Source: Paenibacillus periandrae (lineage in GTDB: Bacteria; Bacillota; Bacilli; Paenibacillales; NBRC-103111). Taken from it: a stretch of 64,000 nucleotides of DNA. The DNA lies in assembly GCF_022458865.1 (NCBI RefSeq), contig NZ_JAJNMU010000004.1, forward strand, positions 186,001-250,000, read 5' to 3'. The notes under the pieces are model-generated. The model was not told the origin of the DNA. It worked only from the letters and a program-made list of their open reading frames with translations, and searched no databases. Below, piece by piece: positions 50,871 to 60,463 of this stretch. The position numbers and the translations under genes were made by a program. Within the stretch, counting starts at the first letter, position 1. Every line of letters starts with the position of its first letter.

Positions 50871-52382
50871 CTAAGCGTGCCAAATGCGCGGCATCGGCAG
50901 CGGTTCTTTTCCAAGCTCCGCCCATACATATTTCAACAGCAGCTCTGTCTTCAATGCTGCACTCTTGCTGTCATCCCACAGGTTATTCAACTCGCCCGGG
51001 TCTTCTTGCAGATCGAAGATTTCGCCATAGGTCTGATTGTAGTAGACTGTTATTTTATATCGTTGATCTACATACGTTTTTTGGTGAATTGTAGTCGCCT
51101 CGTGGCGGAATTCACAGATGGCATGGTCCCGCACCTGATCGGACTTTCCATACCATACCTTGCTCTGATCGACACCCGTCATGCTGTGAGGGACTGCAAT
51201 TCCGGCCATACTCAAAAATGTCGGCGCGAGATCAACAAGTGATTGAATAGCCGGAGATTGCACACCTGCTGGCACATGATCCGGATAACGGACGATAAAC
51301 GGAATTTTGATCAGATCCTCATAGTGAAAGCCACCCTTATATTGCAAACCATGCTGACCAAAGAAGTGGCCGTGGTCTGTTGTAAACACGACAATGGTGT
51401 TATCCGTTAGCCCCAGTTCATCGAGCTTATCCAAAATCCGGCCGATATATTTGTCCATACAGCTGATCATTCCGTAATAAGTGGCAACAAGCTGTTTGCG
51501 TTCACTCTCCGAGTGCCGATTATGGGAATGGTAGCCATGGATGCCAAAGCCGCTTTCCAGTAAATGCGAGAAATCTGGCTCCGGCTCCTGAGTCATTCCA
51601 AAATGCGGCGGGTTCTGATCATGCTCACCAGGTGTCATGGTTGGAATGGTTAGCTGCTCCGGGTCGTACATCGTATCCCAAGGCTCCGGTACGAGATAGT
51701 CAGGGTGCGGATCAAAAAAGCTTGCCCATAGAAAAAAGCTGTCCCCATTCTGACTATAATCTTCAAGTAGATGATTGGTTCGTTCGGCTATCCAGGTGTT
51801 GTAATGAAATTGCTCAGGAATAGGCCATTTATGCAGCACGGACGGATCCATCGTTCCGGTCGGGGGGAGGAAATAATCACGCCAGTTCGTGCAGCCCTTT
51901 TGCTCCATCCAGATTGCATAATGCTGCCCCACATGGGCTTCGTTCGTATGATTGCGTGCGAGCTCCACATGATCAAACCCATAGAAAGGACCGTTGAAGC
52001 TTTTCCAATATTCCAGATCCTGCATGATCGGGTACGACTCCACGGAAGGATATGCCTCCGTACTCTTTAGCGGTTGAAAATGCGCCTTCCCGATCAATCC
52101 CGTTCGGTAACCGGCCTGTTGCAAATCTTCGCCAACGGTATGTCGGTCCTCCAAAAGCTTCGTTCCCAAGGTCCAGGCTCCGTGTTGACTCGGATACATG
52201 CCGGTAACAATGGAAGCTCTCGTAGGTGTACAAGTCGGATTCGGGCAATAAGCCTTCGTATAGGTTGTTCCCTGCTTCACCAATCTGTCCAGGTTCGGAG
52301 TGGAAATCTCACCGTTAAAAGCGCCAAGGGTATTCCAATGCTGTTGGTCACTTGTAATTAGCAATATGTTGGGCCTACTCAT
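50871..52382 (-). CDS. Type I sulfatase (second sulfatase)
   Basis: This is a 503-residue sulfatase-family enzyme. The N-terminal NILLITSDQQHWNTLG gives metal ligands, and Cys51 in CTPTRASIVTG is the formylglycine site. VVFTTDHGHFFGQHGL and the C-terminal domain are typical of the family. No signal peptide is seen. It is only moderately similar to the sulfatase at 32975-34471 and so probably acts on a different sulfate position. It is alone on its strand and divergent from an AraC regulator that may control it. Confidence 0.93.
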   Translation of the reverse strand: MSRPNILLITSDQQHWNTLGAFNGEISTPNLDRLVKQGTTYTKAYCPNPTCTPTRASIVTGMYPSQHGAWTLGTKLLEDRHTVGEDLQQAGYRTGLIGKAHFQPLKSTEAYPSVESYPIMQDLEYWKSFNGPFYGFDHVELARNHTNEAHVGQHYAIWMEQKGCTNWRDYFLPPTGTMDPSVLHKWPIPEQFHYNTWIAERTNHLLEDYSQNGDSFFLWASFFDPHPDYLVPEPWDTMYDPEQLTIPTMTPGEHDQNPPHFGMTQEPEPDFSHLLESGFGIHGYHSHNRHSESERKQLVATYYGMISCMDKYIGRILDKLDELGLTDNTIVVFTTDHGHFFGQHGLQYKGGFHYEDLIKIPFIVRYPDHVPAGVQSPAIQSLVDLAPTFLSMAGIAVPHSMTGVDQSKVWYGKSDQVRDHAICEFRHEATTIHQKTYVDQRYKITVYYNQTYGEIFDLQEDPGELNNLWDDSKSAALKTELLLKYVWAELGKEPLPMPRIWHA

Positions 52383-52529
52383 TATGCAATCCTCCTGTTA
52401 GGAATCGATTTCTTTATCTTATTAGTATAAATCGGTTTCCTTTCCGTGAGAATGCAAATATGTTGTACTTGTCATTATGTTGTCCGTTGATTTATCCTGA
52501 AGGCAGGACAGGTTATCAGGGAGTTGACG

Positions 52530-53372
52530 ATGGATATGCAGGAATACGCCCATGAGTTTGCTGAGCATTGGTACTCGCTTCCCACACCTATGCAAGCGGC
52601 AGGCGGCAGTTGGATCGTCCGGGCCGGACATAATAAAGCGAAACCGCATTATGCTGTCGGACCGAAAAGCATTCAGCAATACGGATTTCATTTGATTCAA
52701 TCAGGGAAAGTTCAGGTGACAAGCGGAGGCGTAATGGTAGAGCTGGCGGAGAGCGATGCTTTCTGTCTATTTCCTGGGAAATCGTATATTTATCAAGCGA
52801 TACCGGATTGTTCTGAGGAATTGCACATGGTATGGCTGGCGCTGGATGGCCCACAGGTCCCCTTCTTACTGCTGGAGCTGGGTTTGACGGATGTTTCGTT
52901 TCATCTCCGGCAGGCACTGGACCATCGCGTATGGGCGACGATCAGACAATTCATTCAATATTTTCAAAAAGGCAAACTTGATCCTATGCGCGAGCAAAGT
53001 CTGCTATTCGAGCTGCTGTGGCGAATCAAACAAAACACCGACATTCAACAAGCCATGCCAAAGCGCCATTGGGTTGCCGAGGTCAAGCCCTATATGGAGC
53101 TGCATTGCACCGAAAATATCAGAATAGACGATATTGCGCGGTATATGGGTGTGCACCGGTCCCATCTGTATACTGCTTTTATGAAAGAGTTTGACTGCTC
53201 CCCGATGCAGTATTTACAAAGGCTTCGTTTGGAAAAAGGCAGCCAACTGCTCAAGAAAACCGAGCTTTCAGTAACTGAAATCGCCCTGTCTCTCGGGTAT
53301 CCGGATTTGTTCTCTTTCACCCGTGCTTTTACGAAGCTGTACGGAATATCTCCCAAGGGATATCGGGGGTAA
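52530..53372 (+). CDS. AraC-family regulator with cupin-like domain
   Basis: This is a 280-residue one-component regulator. The N-terminal cupin-type ligand domain (about 35-125) precedes an AraC double helix-turn-helix (about 180-278; GVHRSHLYTAFMKEF, SLGYPDLFSFTRAF). The ATG at 52530 is six bases from GGGAG; a TTG two codons earlier overlaps that spacing. It is divergent from the second sulfatase, its most likely target. Confidence 0.92.
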   Translation: MDMQEYAHEFAEHWYSLPTPMQAAGGSWIVRAGHNKAKPHYAVGPKSIQQYGFHLIQSGKVQVTSGGVMVELAESDAFCLFPGKSYIYQAIPDCSEELHMVWLALDGPQVPFLLLELGLTDVSFHLRQALDHRVWATIRQFIQYFQKGKLDPMREQSLLFELLWRIKQNTDIQQAMPKRHWVAEVKPYMELHCTENIRIDDIARYMGVHRSHLYTAFMKEFDCSPMQYLQRLRLEKGSQLLKKTELSVTEIALSLGYPDLFSFTRAFTKLYGISPKGYRG

Positions 53373-53401
53373 GCAAAGCAGAGATCGGATAATCGATGCA
53401 C

Positions 53402-53445
53402 AAAAAACCGGCTCCCTCCCGAACCATATTCGAGTGGAGAGCCGG
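53402..53445 (-). terminator. Intrinsic terminator after the isomerase gene
   Basis: On the minus strand CCGGCTC and GAGCCGG (53439-53445 and 53408-53414) form the base of a longer stem, followed by TTTTTT (53402-53407). Confidence 0.78.
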
Positions 53446-53466
53446 GTTCAATGTAATTAACACAAG

Positions 53467-54294
53467 CTATTCCCAAGCCTGGTCTACCTTATCAAGCAAT
53501 ACCTTTAATGCTCGGATTGCCGCAACAACACGCTCCGAATCGTTTGCTTCAGGCAAATAATGCTTTAAATGAGGTTCTACCGATAGAAACCCGTCATACT
53601 GACGTTCCTTTAATGTTACGAGCAATTCCTCAATGTGACCCTCTCCTACACCAGCTGGGACGAATTGACGGGGCACCTGTGTAGCATCCTTAATATGGAC
53701 ATAGTCGATGTAGGGAGCAATCTTGGGATAAGCGTCGTGCATGGGTTGAACATTATTCATTACATAATTTCCGGGGTCAAACGCTGCACGCATGTGCTTG
53801 GAATCGCAATGAGTAAGAATGTCCAGGCAGCAATCATCGGTTGCACCGTACAAATTGCTGTCATTTTCCAGGATCAATATGACTCCATGGCGGCTGGCAG
53901 CCTCTGTGAGCTGCTTCAGTCTGGATAACACCTCTGCACGATGGGCTTCAACGGGCTCGCCTTCAGGCAGCCGATAAGAAAAAATGCGAATAAATGGAGT
54001 TTCAAACAAATGCGCCGCGTGTATCGCCTTATCGAGTGCCTCAAGCTGTGGTCCAAAGGGGTCCGTTATTAAGTACTTGCCGATCGGTGAAGCAATAGAT
54101 GAAATACGAAAACCTCGTTGTTGTAAAGCTGCTTGAATTTGATTCAGCTCATCTTCATTCAGATCAAGCACATTTTTGCCCCATACTCCACGTAACTCCA
54201 AATATTTGATACCTTCCTGCTCAAGAGCATCCAGCTGTTCATTTAAATCGGAAGCTATTTCATCGGCAAAACAAGTAAGCTTTACATGACTCAC
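53467..54294 (-). CDS. Sugar phosphate isomerase/epimerase (xylose-isomerase-like TIM barrel)
   Basis: This is a 275-residue AP-endonuclease-2/xylose-isomerase-like TIM barrel. Probable metal ligands are in ILENDSN (Glu), AAFDPGNYV (Asp), YVHIKDA (His) and SVEPH (Glu). Family members isomerise or epimerise sugars, ketoses and inositol derivatives. The GTG at 54294 is chosen because AGGGG lies eight bases before it; the open frame continues into the upstream gene. It follows the Gfo/Idh/MocA gene by 22 bp, and the two likely act in sequence. Confidence 0.9.
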   Translation of the reverse strand: MSHVKLTCFADEIASDLNEQLDALEQEGIKYLELRGVWGKNVLDLNEDELNQIQAALQQRGFRISSIASPIGKYLITDPFGPQLEALDKAIHAAHLFETPFIRIFSYRLPEGEPVEAHRAEVLSRLKQLTEAASRHGVILILENDSNLYGATDDCCLDILTHCDSKHMRAAFDPGNYVMNNVQPMHDAYPKIAPYIDYVHIKDATQVPRQFVPAGVGEGHIEELLVTLKERQYDGFLSVEPHLKHYLPEANDSERVVAAIRALKVLLDKVDQAWE

Positions 54295-54316
54295 AGCAAG
54301 GTCCCCTCTCCATTCA

Positions 54317-55504
54317 TTACTTGCCAAAGGATTTGGACATATCTTCTTCTTGCGACAAGCTTGCAGCCGCTTTCTTAACGAATTTTGAACCGGCAATCAG
54401 TTCCTTCAGCTTGGCTTCAAAGGCATCGGCATCAATCGGAACGGTTACCGTCTGTTTTTGGAACGAGGACAACATAATGCCGTTTGCCAAAGTCAGTGCG
54501 CCTTCTCCCTCAACGCCGTGAGCGATAAGCTCTCCGGTACCGTTCAGCAGCCGTTCAACAAATTTGGTAGTCACCACTTGATGACCGGAAGGCTCGCTCA
54601 TATCGACTTCAATCTCGATCTTTTCGTATTCCATTTTGCTGAACTTTTGTTCGGTTTCATTGGAGTATTTCAGCATGGACATCGGATTCTTGTAGAGAAC
54701 CAGCTTGCCATCCTCCAGCACAAGCTTGCCGTGTTCACCGATAATTTCCATTCGATTCGTTCCCGGCGACTCAGCTGTCGTCACCATCAAATGCCCGATC
54801 ATGCCGTTAGCATGTTCAAAGTATGCGGTTACCTCGTCCTCGACTTCGATATTGTGATATTTGCCGATATGTGCATGTCCGGTAATGCTGGCAGGTACAC
54901 CGAACAACCATTGATACATGTCAAGTGTGTGTGGACACTGATTTGTCAAAATACCGCCGCCCTCGCCTGCCCAGGTCGCACGCCAGTCTCCACTGTCATA
55001 ATAAGCCTGGGAACGGAACCATGCCGTATTGATCCAGGTAGCACGCGTAAGCTTACCGAGCTGGCCGCTGTCTACAACACTTTTCACTTTACGGTAAAAA
55101 GGCAGGGTCCGCTCTTGGAACATGATGGCGAATTCCAAATTCGGGTGCTGCTTTTTAGCTTCCTCGTAGGCATTGATCATACGCTTGGCGTCGTTAAGAT
55201 GAACAGCAATCGGCTTTTCGCACATAACATGAATTCCACGTGCAAAGGCTTCCAAAGCAACAGTAGGGTGATCATAATGCGGCACGGCAATAATGACAGC
55301 ATCCAATCCCGATTGCTCCAGCAAATCTTTGTAATTGGTATAAGCTTGCGTATTCAGGTCCTTGGCATAGGAATCCGCTTTTTCCTGAACAACATCACAT
55401 ACACCTGCTATGTGAACATTGCTCATTTCCTTCAATATTTTGGCGTGTGTAGAGCCGATGTTGCCAAGCCCTACTAATCCTATGCTAATTTTACGTTCGT
55501 TCAC
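54317..55504 (-). CDS. Gfo/Idh/MocA-family oxidoreductase
   Basis: This is a 395-residue NAD(P)-dependent dehydrogenase. The Rossmann motif GLVGLGNIGSTHA is N-terminal, MCEKPIAVH supplies the catalytic Lys, and the C-terminal half forms the open-sheet substrate domain. Members oxidise a sugar or inositol hydroxyl. GTG 55504 is preferred because GAGGAG is nine bases upstream; an ATG at 55513 touches that site. It is followed by an isomerase gene and preceded by an AraC regulator on the same strand. The substrate is unknown. Confidence 0.92.
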   Translation of the reverse strand: MNERKISIGLVGLGNIGSTHAKILKEMSNVHIAGVCDVVQEKADSYAKDLNTQAYTNYKDLLEQSGLDAVIIAVPHYDHPTVALEAFARGIHVMCEKPIAVHLNDAKRMINAYEEAKKQHPNLEFAIMFQERTLPFYRKVKSVVDSGQLGKLTRATWINTAWFRSQAYYDSGDWRATWAGEGGGILTNQCPHTLDMYQWLFGVPASITGHAHIGKYHNIEVEDEVTAYFEHANGMIGHLMVTTAESPGTNRMEIIGEHGKLVLEDGKLVLYKNPMSMLKYSNETEQKFSKMEYEKIEIEVDMSEPSGHQVVTTKFVERLLNGTGELIAHGVEGEGALTLANGIMLSSFQKQTVTVPIDADAFEAKLKELIAGSKFVKKAAASLSQEEDMSKSFGK

Positions 55505-55636
55505 ATCAAACATCTCCTCAAATTTCTGTGATATCACGCTCTCTCTCATTGTAAGGGGTGATAAATGCAACTTCCTTGTAATTTTTGATGAATATATAGG
55601 AATTATTGACTTAACACCGACTTTACAAATGGAGGG

Positions 55637-56497
55637 CTATCCCAAATAATTTTTTTGATAATCCCGAGGCAGGGTTCCTACTTTTTTCTTGAACATACGC
55701 AAAAAACTGGTGTAATCATTAAATCCACTGACCATACAAGCTTCGGTAACACTGCTGCCCTCTGCAAGTAATTTTTTGGCCAAGGAGATACGTTTGTAAA
55801 TGATGTATTCATGAATCGTATTTCCGGTATACTTTTTGAAAAGCTTGATCAAATAATATTTATTAATAAAAAATTGCTTCTCCAACTGATCAAGACTCAG
55901 ATCCTCTCCCAAATTCATCTCAATATAGTCCAGAACGGGAGACAGCTTATGATGCAAATCGAGCCCTTGATCCGTAAGCTTCTGCTCCTGGAACAGGCGG
56001 TTGATATGAACGAGAATTTCCATAAAACAACCCATTTTCATAACGGCGTTCCCTAAGGACGGATGGTTTTTTAAAGCATCATATTTCATAAATAAACGGA
56101 GCAGCGCGGCTGAATCCGTACTGGTTAGAGAAAGCTTATTCCTTTTCCCGATAGGTCTGTCATAAAAGCAGGATAAAGGATTAAAACCGTCCGTTTGAAA
56201 CAATGCAGCAAGCTGGGGATCAAATTCGATCGTGATTCGCTCATAAACCACATCGGACGAAAAGGATGGTTTATGGATTTCATGCTGATTCGTAATAATC
56301 AAATCACCGAATTGAAGTGGATACACTGTCTTTTCGACAAAGTACTTAACATCCCCTTGAAGAAGAAAATAAATTTCACAGCCTTGATGCAGATGAAAAT
56401 CAATACTGTGGCTTTTGCGCTGAACATGTAAAAACTGAATACATTGATCGATTTGGTCTAAATAAGTATGTAGCAGTACGATCCCCCCACGAAACAT
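55637..56497 (-). CDS. AraC-family regulator
   Basis: This is a regulator of about 286 residues with an N-terminal cupin domain (HLHQGCEIYFLLQGDVKYFV) and a C-terminal AraC double helix-turn-helix (about 185-284, ending KKKVGTLPRDYQKN). The start is uncertain. ATG 56497 is given, the frame opens at 56521, and a GGGGGG sits just inside the gene. It lies between the Gfo/Idh/MocA gene and the divergent isomerase gene and could control both. Confidence 0.88.
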   Translation of the reverse strand: MFRGGIVLLHTYLDQIDQCIQFLHVQRKSHSIDFHLHQGCEIYFLLQGDVKYFVEKTVYPLQFGDLIITNQHEIHKPSFSSDVVYERITIEFDPQLAALFQTDGFNPLSCFYDRPIGKRNKLSLTSTDSAALLRLFMKYDALKNHPSLGNAVMKMGCFMEILVHINRLFQEQKLTDQGLDLHHKLSPVLDYIEMNLGEDLSLDQLEKQFFINKYYLIKLFKKYTGNTIHEYIIYKRISLAKKLLAEGSSVTEACMVSGFNDYTSFLRMFKKKVGTLPRDYQKNYLG

Positions 56498-56622
56498 CAA
56501 TTTAGTCCATATTATCACCAAAAATTACAATGAAATTGCATTTACTATATCATACTCTATTCTTATCAAGAAAGTCATTGATGCATACATGAACATTTGT
56601 ATAGTTGAGGAGAGAACATCTG

Positions 56623-57426
56623 ATGAAAATCGCATTTCAAACACTGGCAAGCCCGAATTGGAGCTGGGAGGAAACCCTGCAGGCAGCTGTAAAGCTTGGT
56701 TACGACGGCATTGAGTTAAGAGGCGTGGAAGGTGAGATGTACTTACCCCGGGCGCGACCGTTTTTACCCGAAAATATAGAGCAAACCTTGTTGGATTTAC
56801 AACAAAAGGGTTTGGAAATCTGTTGTCTGGACACATCCTGCGCCTTTCACAATGAGGAGAAATACCGTGCCGCCATTCCAGAAGGTAAGGATGCGATAGA
56901 TCTTGCGGTGAAGCTTCAGGCACCTTACATCCGCGTATTTGGAGATATCATTCCCGAAGGCACTTCCGAGACGGAAATTGCAGGCACAATCGCATCAGGG
57001 CTGACTGAATTAGGGCGTTATGCAGAAGGAACCGGCGTAACTGTACTGCTGGAAACTCACGGAGATATTAGTAATCACCGCATCATCAAACAAATAATGG
57101 ATCAAACCGACAGCAGCAGTGTTGGCGTCCTATGGGATTTTGAGCATCCTTATTTGCATGGGGAAGAGCCTGAACTTACCTACAGAGAGCTTGCTCCTTA
57201 CATCAAGCATACCCATGTCAAGGACGCGATTAAAGGCGAAAACGGTAAAAAGCTTTGTCTGATCGGAGATGGCGATGTGCCTGTCCCCCAGATTGTCAGC
57301 ATTCTCAAGGAAAATGGCTATAACGGCTGGCTCTCGCTGGAATACGAGAAGAAGTGGGCTCCTTATCTGGAGGAACCTGAGGTTTCACTGCCCGCTTACA
57401 TGTCCTATATCAAAAAACTCGTTTAG
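56623..57426 (+). CDS. Sugar phosphate isomerase/epimerase (xylose-isomerase-like TIM barrel)
   Basis: This is a 267-residue xylose-isomerase-like TIM barrel. Motifs with probable metal ligands are VLLETHGDIS (Glu), WDFEHPY (Asp/His), KHTHVKDA (His) and LSLEYEKKW (Glu). The ATG at 56623 follows GAGGAGAG; the frame extends six codons upstream. It is related to, but not a copy of, the protein at 53467-54294. It is divergent from the AraC regulator and ends in a strong terminator. Confidence 0.9.
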   Translation: MKIAFQTLASPNWSWEETLQAAVKLGYDGIELRGVEGEMYLPRARPFLPENIEQTLLDLQQKGLEICCLDTSCAFHNEEKYRAAIPEGKDAIDLAVKLQAPYIRVFGDIIPEGTSETEIAGTIASGLTELGRYAEGTGVTVLLETHGDISNHRIIKQIMDQTDSSSVGVLWDFEHPYLHGEEPELTYRELAPYIKHTHVKDAIKGENGKKLCLIGDGDVPVPQIVSILKENGYNGWLSLEYEKKWAPYLEEPEVSLPAYMSYIKKLV

Positions 57427-57436
57427 CTATAAAACC

Positions 57437-57476
57437 AAAGTCCGGTTGCTTCCCAGGTGGGAGAACCGGACTTTTT
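57437..57476 (+). terminator. Strong terminator after the isomerase gene
   Basis: AAAGTCCGGTT (57437-57447) and AACCGGACTTT (57464-57474) form an 11-bp stem with an inner TCCC/GGGA, followed by Ts. Confidence 0.85.
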
Positions 57477-57504
57477 GGGAAGCATGATTGTCGACTCTTC
57501 AACT

Positions 57505-58530
57505 CTAGCTATAGACTGCTTGCTGCTGCAAGGTCAGCTGCCAAAAAGCAATTCGTTCCCGCTTCCAGGTATACGTTACAAACAGCTCATTGTTTTTGGC
57601 AACAATGGCTGGGTATGAATATTCACCAGGCTCGGTTTCCAGCTTGATTTCATCTGTCCAGGTACTGCCATTGTCCGAAGAAAAACGAATGACAATCGGT
57701 GTGCGTGGACTGCTTGTGGAATAACCGGTCACCGGGTTAAAAATAAGCGCCAGCAGCCCGTTGTCCATTTGTACGACATCAATTCCACTGTTGTTGTTGG
57801 GCAGGTCTATCGGATAGGCCAAGCTCCAGGTTTCTCCGTTGTCCTCTGAATCGCTGCGATAAATAAAGCCCTCGGTGCTGCGCAGCAGCATATGGACATG
57901 CGTCCCGCCTGACGTCCACAATGTCGGCTGAATAAACCCTTTGGCATGTGAATGCAGCGCCCCTACCAGCTTGGAGACCTCCATGGGCACAAGGCCGCTC
58001 TGCTTCCAGGTATGTCCGAAATCGTCGGATATATCGACGAAGGCTTCCCAAATTTGCTTGCCCGGCGCATTCGGGTCCTTCCTCTCTATTGAAGCAGGCG
58101 CCAATATGGTGCCATTGCTTAAGGAAATCGGCTTATTGCGTACCGGCCCTCGTCCGCCGATATCACCTTCAACAAGCTCCTTCGGCTCCGTCCATGTCTG
58201 TCCGCCATCCACAGAATGAATGACCCGCGTAAACCAATCTGTGATTTCATGACCGACCTTATAATAAAGCGTAAGCTTGCGGCCATCATCAAAAAGCACC
58301 GGATTCCAATGGGCAATGCCCTCTTCATCTGCAGCTAGAAAAGGTGCTGACCAGCTCTCCCTTGTACGCCGCGACATCCAGATCGCCACATCGCTAGCCT
58401 TCTCATGCAGACCTCCGAACCATGCAGCTAGGATGTCGCCATTCGGCAAAACGACCAGCGTAGAAGCATGGCAGCTTGGAAAAGGGCGGTCGTCTTCAAA
58501 TATAAATTGTTTTTGGGATTGAATATTCAT
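57505..58530 (-). CDS. BNR-repeat sialidase-like propeller protein
   Basis: This is a 341-residue protein of the sialidase/neuraminidase-like six-bladed propeller superfamily (BNR_2 type). Four Asp-box motifs are visible: SVDGGQTW, SDDFGHTW, SEDNGETW and SSDNGSTW. The N-terminal FPSCHASTLVVLPNGDILAAWFGG is typical of the group, but the canonical sialidase RIP motif is not seen. There is no signal peptide. It is therefore probably an intracellular glycosidase or lyase for another acidic sugar rather than a true sialidase. The ATG at 58530 follows AAAGGAGAG. It is the last gene of the importer 5 operon. Confidence 0.85.
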   Translation of the reverse strand: MNIQSQKQFIFEDDRPFPSCHASTLVVLPNGDILAAWFGGLHEKASDVAIWMSRRTRESWSAPFLAADEEGIAHWNPVLFDDGRKLTLYYKVGHEITDWFTRVIHSVDGGQTWTEPKELVEGDIGGRGPVRNKPISLSNGTILAPASIERKDPNAPGKQIWEAFVDISDDFGHTWKQSGLVPMEVSKLVGALHSHAKGFIQPTLWTSGGTHVHMLLRSTEGFIYRSDSEDNGETWSLAYPIDLPNNNSGIDVVQMDNGLLALIFNPVTGYSTSSPRTPIVIRFSSDNGSTWTDEIKLETEPGEYSYPAIVAKNNELFVTYTWKRERIAFWQLTLQQQAVYS

Positions 58531-58579
58531 GTAGAATCTCTCCTTTGTATTGTATAATGAAGTAATTGTATGAATAACC

Positions 58580-59452
58580 TCAGCCTTTAACCGAGCCAAC
58601 CATCACCCCCTGCACAAAATATTTTTGAACAAACGGGTACACAGCCAGGATAGGAGCTATAGCTACAAAAACGACTGCATACTTAATGTTCTGGGCAATA
58701 ACCAACGATCCCATAATTCCGCCCATATCCAGCCCTTGACTTGCCATATCGCCTTGAATCACAATATTTCGCAAAATGACCTGCAAAGGAAACAAGTCCT
58801 TATCATTCAAGTAGATCAAAGCAGGGAAGAAGCTGTTCCAATGCCCGACTGCGTAAAATAAAATCATCGTTGCTATGATCGGCGTTGACAGCGGCAGCAC
58901 AATACGGAGAAAAATACGCAGCTCGCCTGCTCCATCAATATTGGCAGATTCATGAAGGGTATCCGGTATGCCCTGAAAAAACGTACGCATCAGAATCATA
59001 TACCAGACGTTAATCGCCGAGGGAAGCAGAAGCGCCCACATTGTGTTGACCATCCCCAGCTCATTTATGACCATAAAGCGCGGAATCAGCCCGCCGTCAA
59101 AGAACATCGTAAAAGCGATCAGCAGTGAGCATACGCCTCGTCCATAGAAGCCTTTACGTGATAATGGATACGCACAGAGTGAGGTCATGGCAAGATTGAT
59201 ACCTACACCGAGCGTCGTATATAGAAGTGTATTGCCGTAAGCTCTCATAATAGAAGGATCGTCAAACACGATTTTATAAGCCTGCCAGCTGATATCGATG
59301 GGCATCCAGATAACATCGCCTCTGGAAACGGCGTTCCCTGAGCTGATAGATACAATAAACATGTAATAGAGCGGATACAGGGTTACAAACAGCATCCCAA
59401 TCATGATCATCAGGTTAAAGGCATCGAACACACCGAATTTTTTCGTTCTCAT
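58580..59452 (-). CDS. Sugar ABC importer permease, LplC/YtcP type (importer 5)
   Basis: This is a 290-residue CUT1-family permease with six predicted helices, the coupling loop HESANIDGAGELRIFLRIVLP and the C-terminus KYFVQGVMVGSVKG. The ATG at 59452 follows GGGAGGAGG; the open frame extends seven codons further upstream. It begins 14 bp after the LplB-type permease. Confidence 0.94.
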   Translation of the reverse strand: MRTKKFGVFDAFNLMIMIGMLFVTLYPLYYMFIVSISSGNAVSRGDVIWMPIDISWQAYKIVFDDPSIMRAYGNTLLYTTLGVGINLAMTSLCAYPLSRKGFYGRGVCSLLIAFTMFFDGGLIPRFMVINELGMVNTMWALLLPSAINVWYMILMRTFFQGIPDTLHESANIDGAGELRIFLRIVLPLSTPIIATMILFYAVGHWNSFFPALIYLNDKDLFPLQVILRNIVIQGDMASQGLDMGGIMGSLVIAQNIKYAVVFVAIAPILAVYPFVQKYFVQGVMVGSVKG

Positions 59453-59466
59453 TGTCCGCCTCCTCC

Positions 59467-60423
59467 CTACCAAAGACTCGTTTCACTGAGCTTTTTTGAA
59501 ATTTTATTAGCTGTGACAATTAAAGTAAAGACAAGCAGCGATTGAAAAATGCCAACAGCCGATGCAAAGCTGAAATCACTATCGAGCAGACCTCTACGGT
59601 AAATAAAGGTTTGGATCACATCCCCCGTTTCATAGGTGGCGCCGTTATACAATAGCAAAATCTTTTCGAAGCCAACAGACAGAATCTGGCCAAGCGTCAG
59701 CAGGAACATGATCGTTATGATAGGTTGAATGCCTGGAAGTGTAACATGGCGTACCTGCTTCCAGCGCCCGGCCCCGTCCAGTGTGGCTGCCTCGTACAGC
59801 TGCGGATCTATCGCAGTCAAGGCTGCCAGATAAATAATGGTCCCCCAGCCTACACCCTGCCACACTTCAGAGCTCACGTATATGAAACGGAACCAATCCG
59901 GTTTCATCAGAAATGATATTTTTTCCCCACCGAAAAAGGCTATCAGCTGATTGATCAGTCCGTCATGCGACAGCAGATTCACAATGATACCAACGACCAC
60001 AACCGTGGACAAAAAATGCGGGATGTACGTAATCGTTTGCACAAAACGTTTGAACAACCGCTGCCGCAGCTCATTCAACAGCAGCGAAAACAGGATCGGA
60101 GCCGGGAAGAAAAAAATTAACGAATACACATTGAGCAGCAGCGTATTGCGTACCAGCTTCCAAAAATACGGGTCTCCCAAAAAAGCCTCGAAATGTTTGG
60201 TGCCTGCCCATGGACTGCCAAAAAATCCTTGAAAAGCATTATAGTCCTCGAAAGCCATTAAATTCCCAAACATAGGGATATAGTGAAACACGATAAAATA
60301 TAATACCGGAAGCAGGAACATCGCGTAGAGCACCAGATTTTTGCGAATTTGCTTGCCTACAGCCTTTAGCGTTCGTTCCCGCGCTTGTGCGACAGGCTTT
60401 GCAGCCTGCAATATGTCTTGCAT
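59467..60423 (-). CDS. Sugar ABC importer permease, LplB/YteP type (importer 5)
   Basis: This is a 318-residue CUT1-family permease with six predicted helices and the coupling loop YEAATLDGAGRWKQVRHVTLPG. The ATG at 60423 follows GGAAGGAGG. It lies 40 bp after the binding-protein gene. Confidence 0.95.
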   Translation of the reverse strand: MQDILQAAKPVAQARERTLKAVGKQIRKNLVLYAMFLLPVLYFIVFHYIPMFGNLMAFEDYNAFQGFFGSPWAGTKHFEAFLGDPYFWKLVRNTLLLNVYSLIFFFPAPILFSLLLNELRQRLFKRFVQTITYIPHFLSTVVVVGIIVNLLSHDGLINQLIAFFGGEKISFLMKPDWFRFIYVSSEVWQGVGWGTIIYLAALTAIDPQLYEAATLDGAGRWKQVRHVTLPGIQPIITIMFLLTLGQILSVGFEKILLLYNGATYETGDVIQTFIYRRGLLDSDFSFASAVGIFQSLLVFTLIVTANKISKKLSETSLW

Positions 60424-60463
60424 TCAGTCTCCTCCTTCCCGCAATGCCTGGGAGCTTACTTAC

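Noticed and set aside
57505..58530. True exo-alpha-sialidase with sialic acid catabolism
   Set aside because: No RIP motif and no nan genes (aldolase, epimerase, kinase) are seen nearby.
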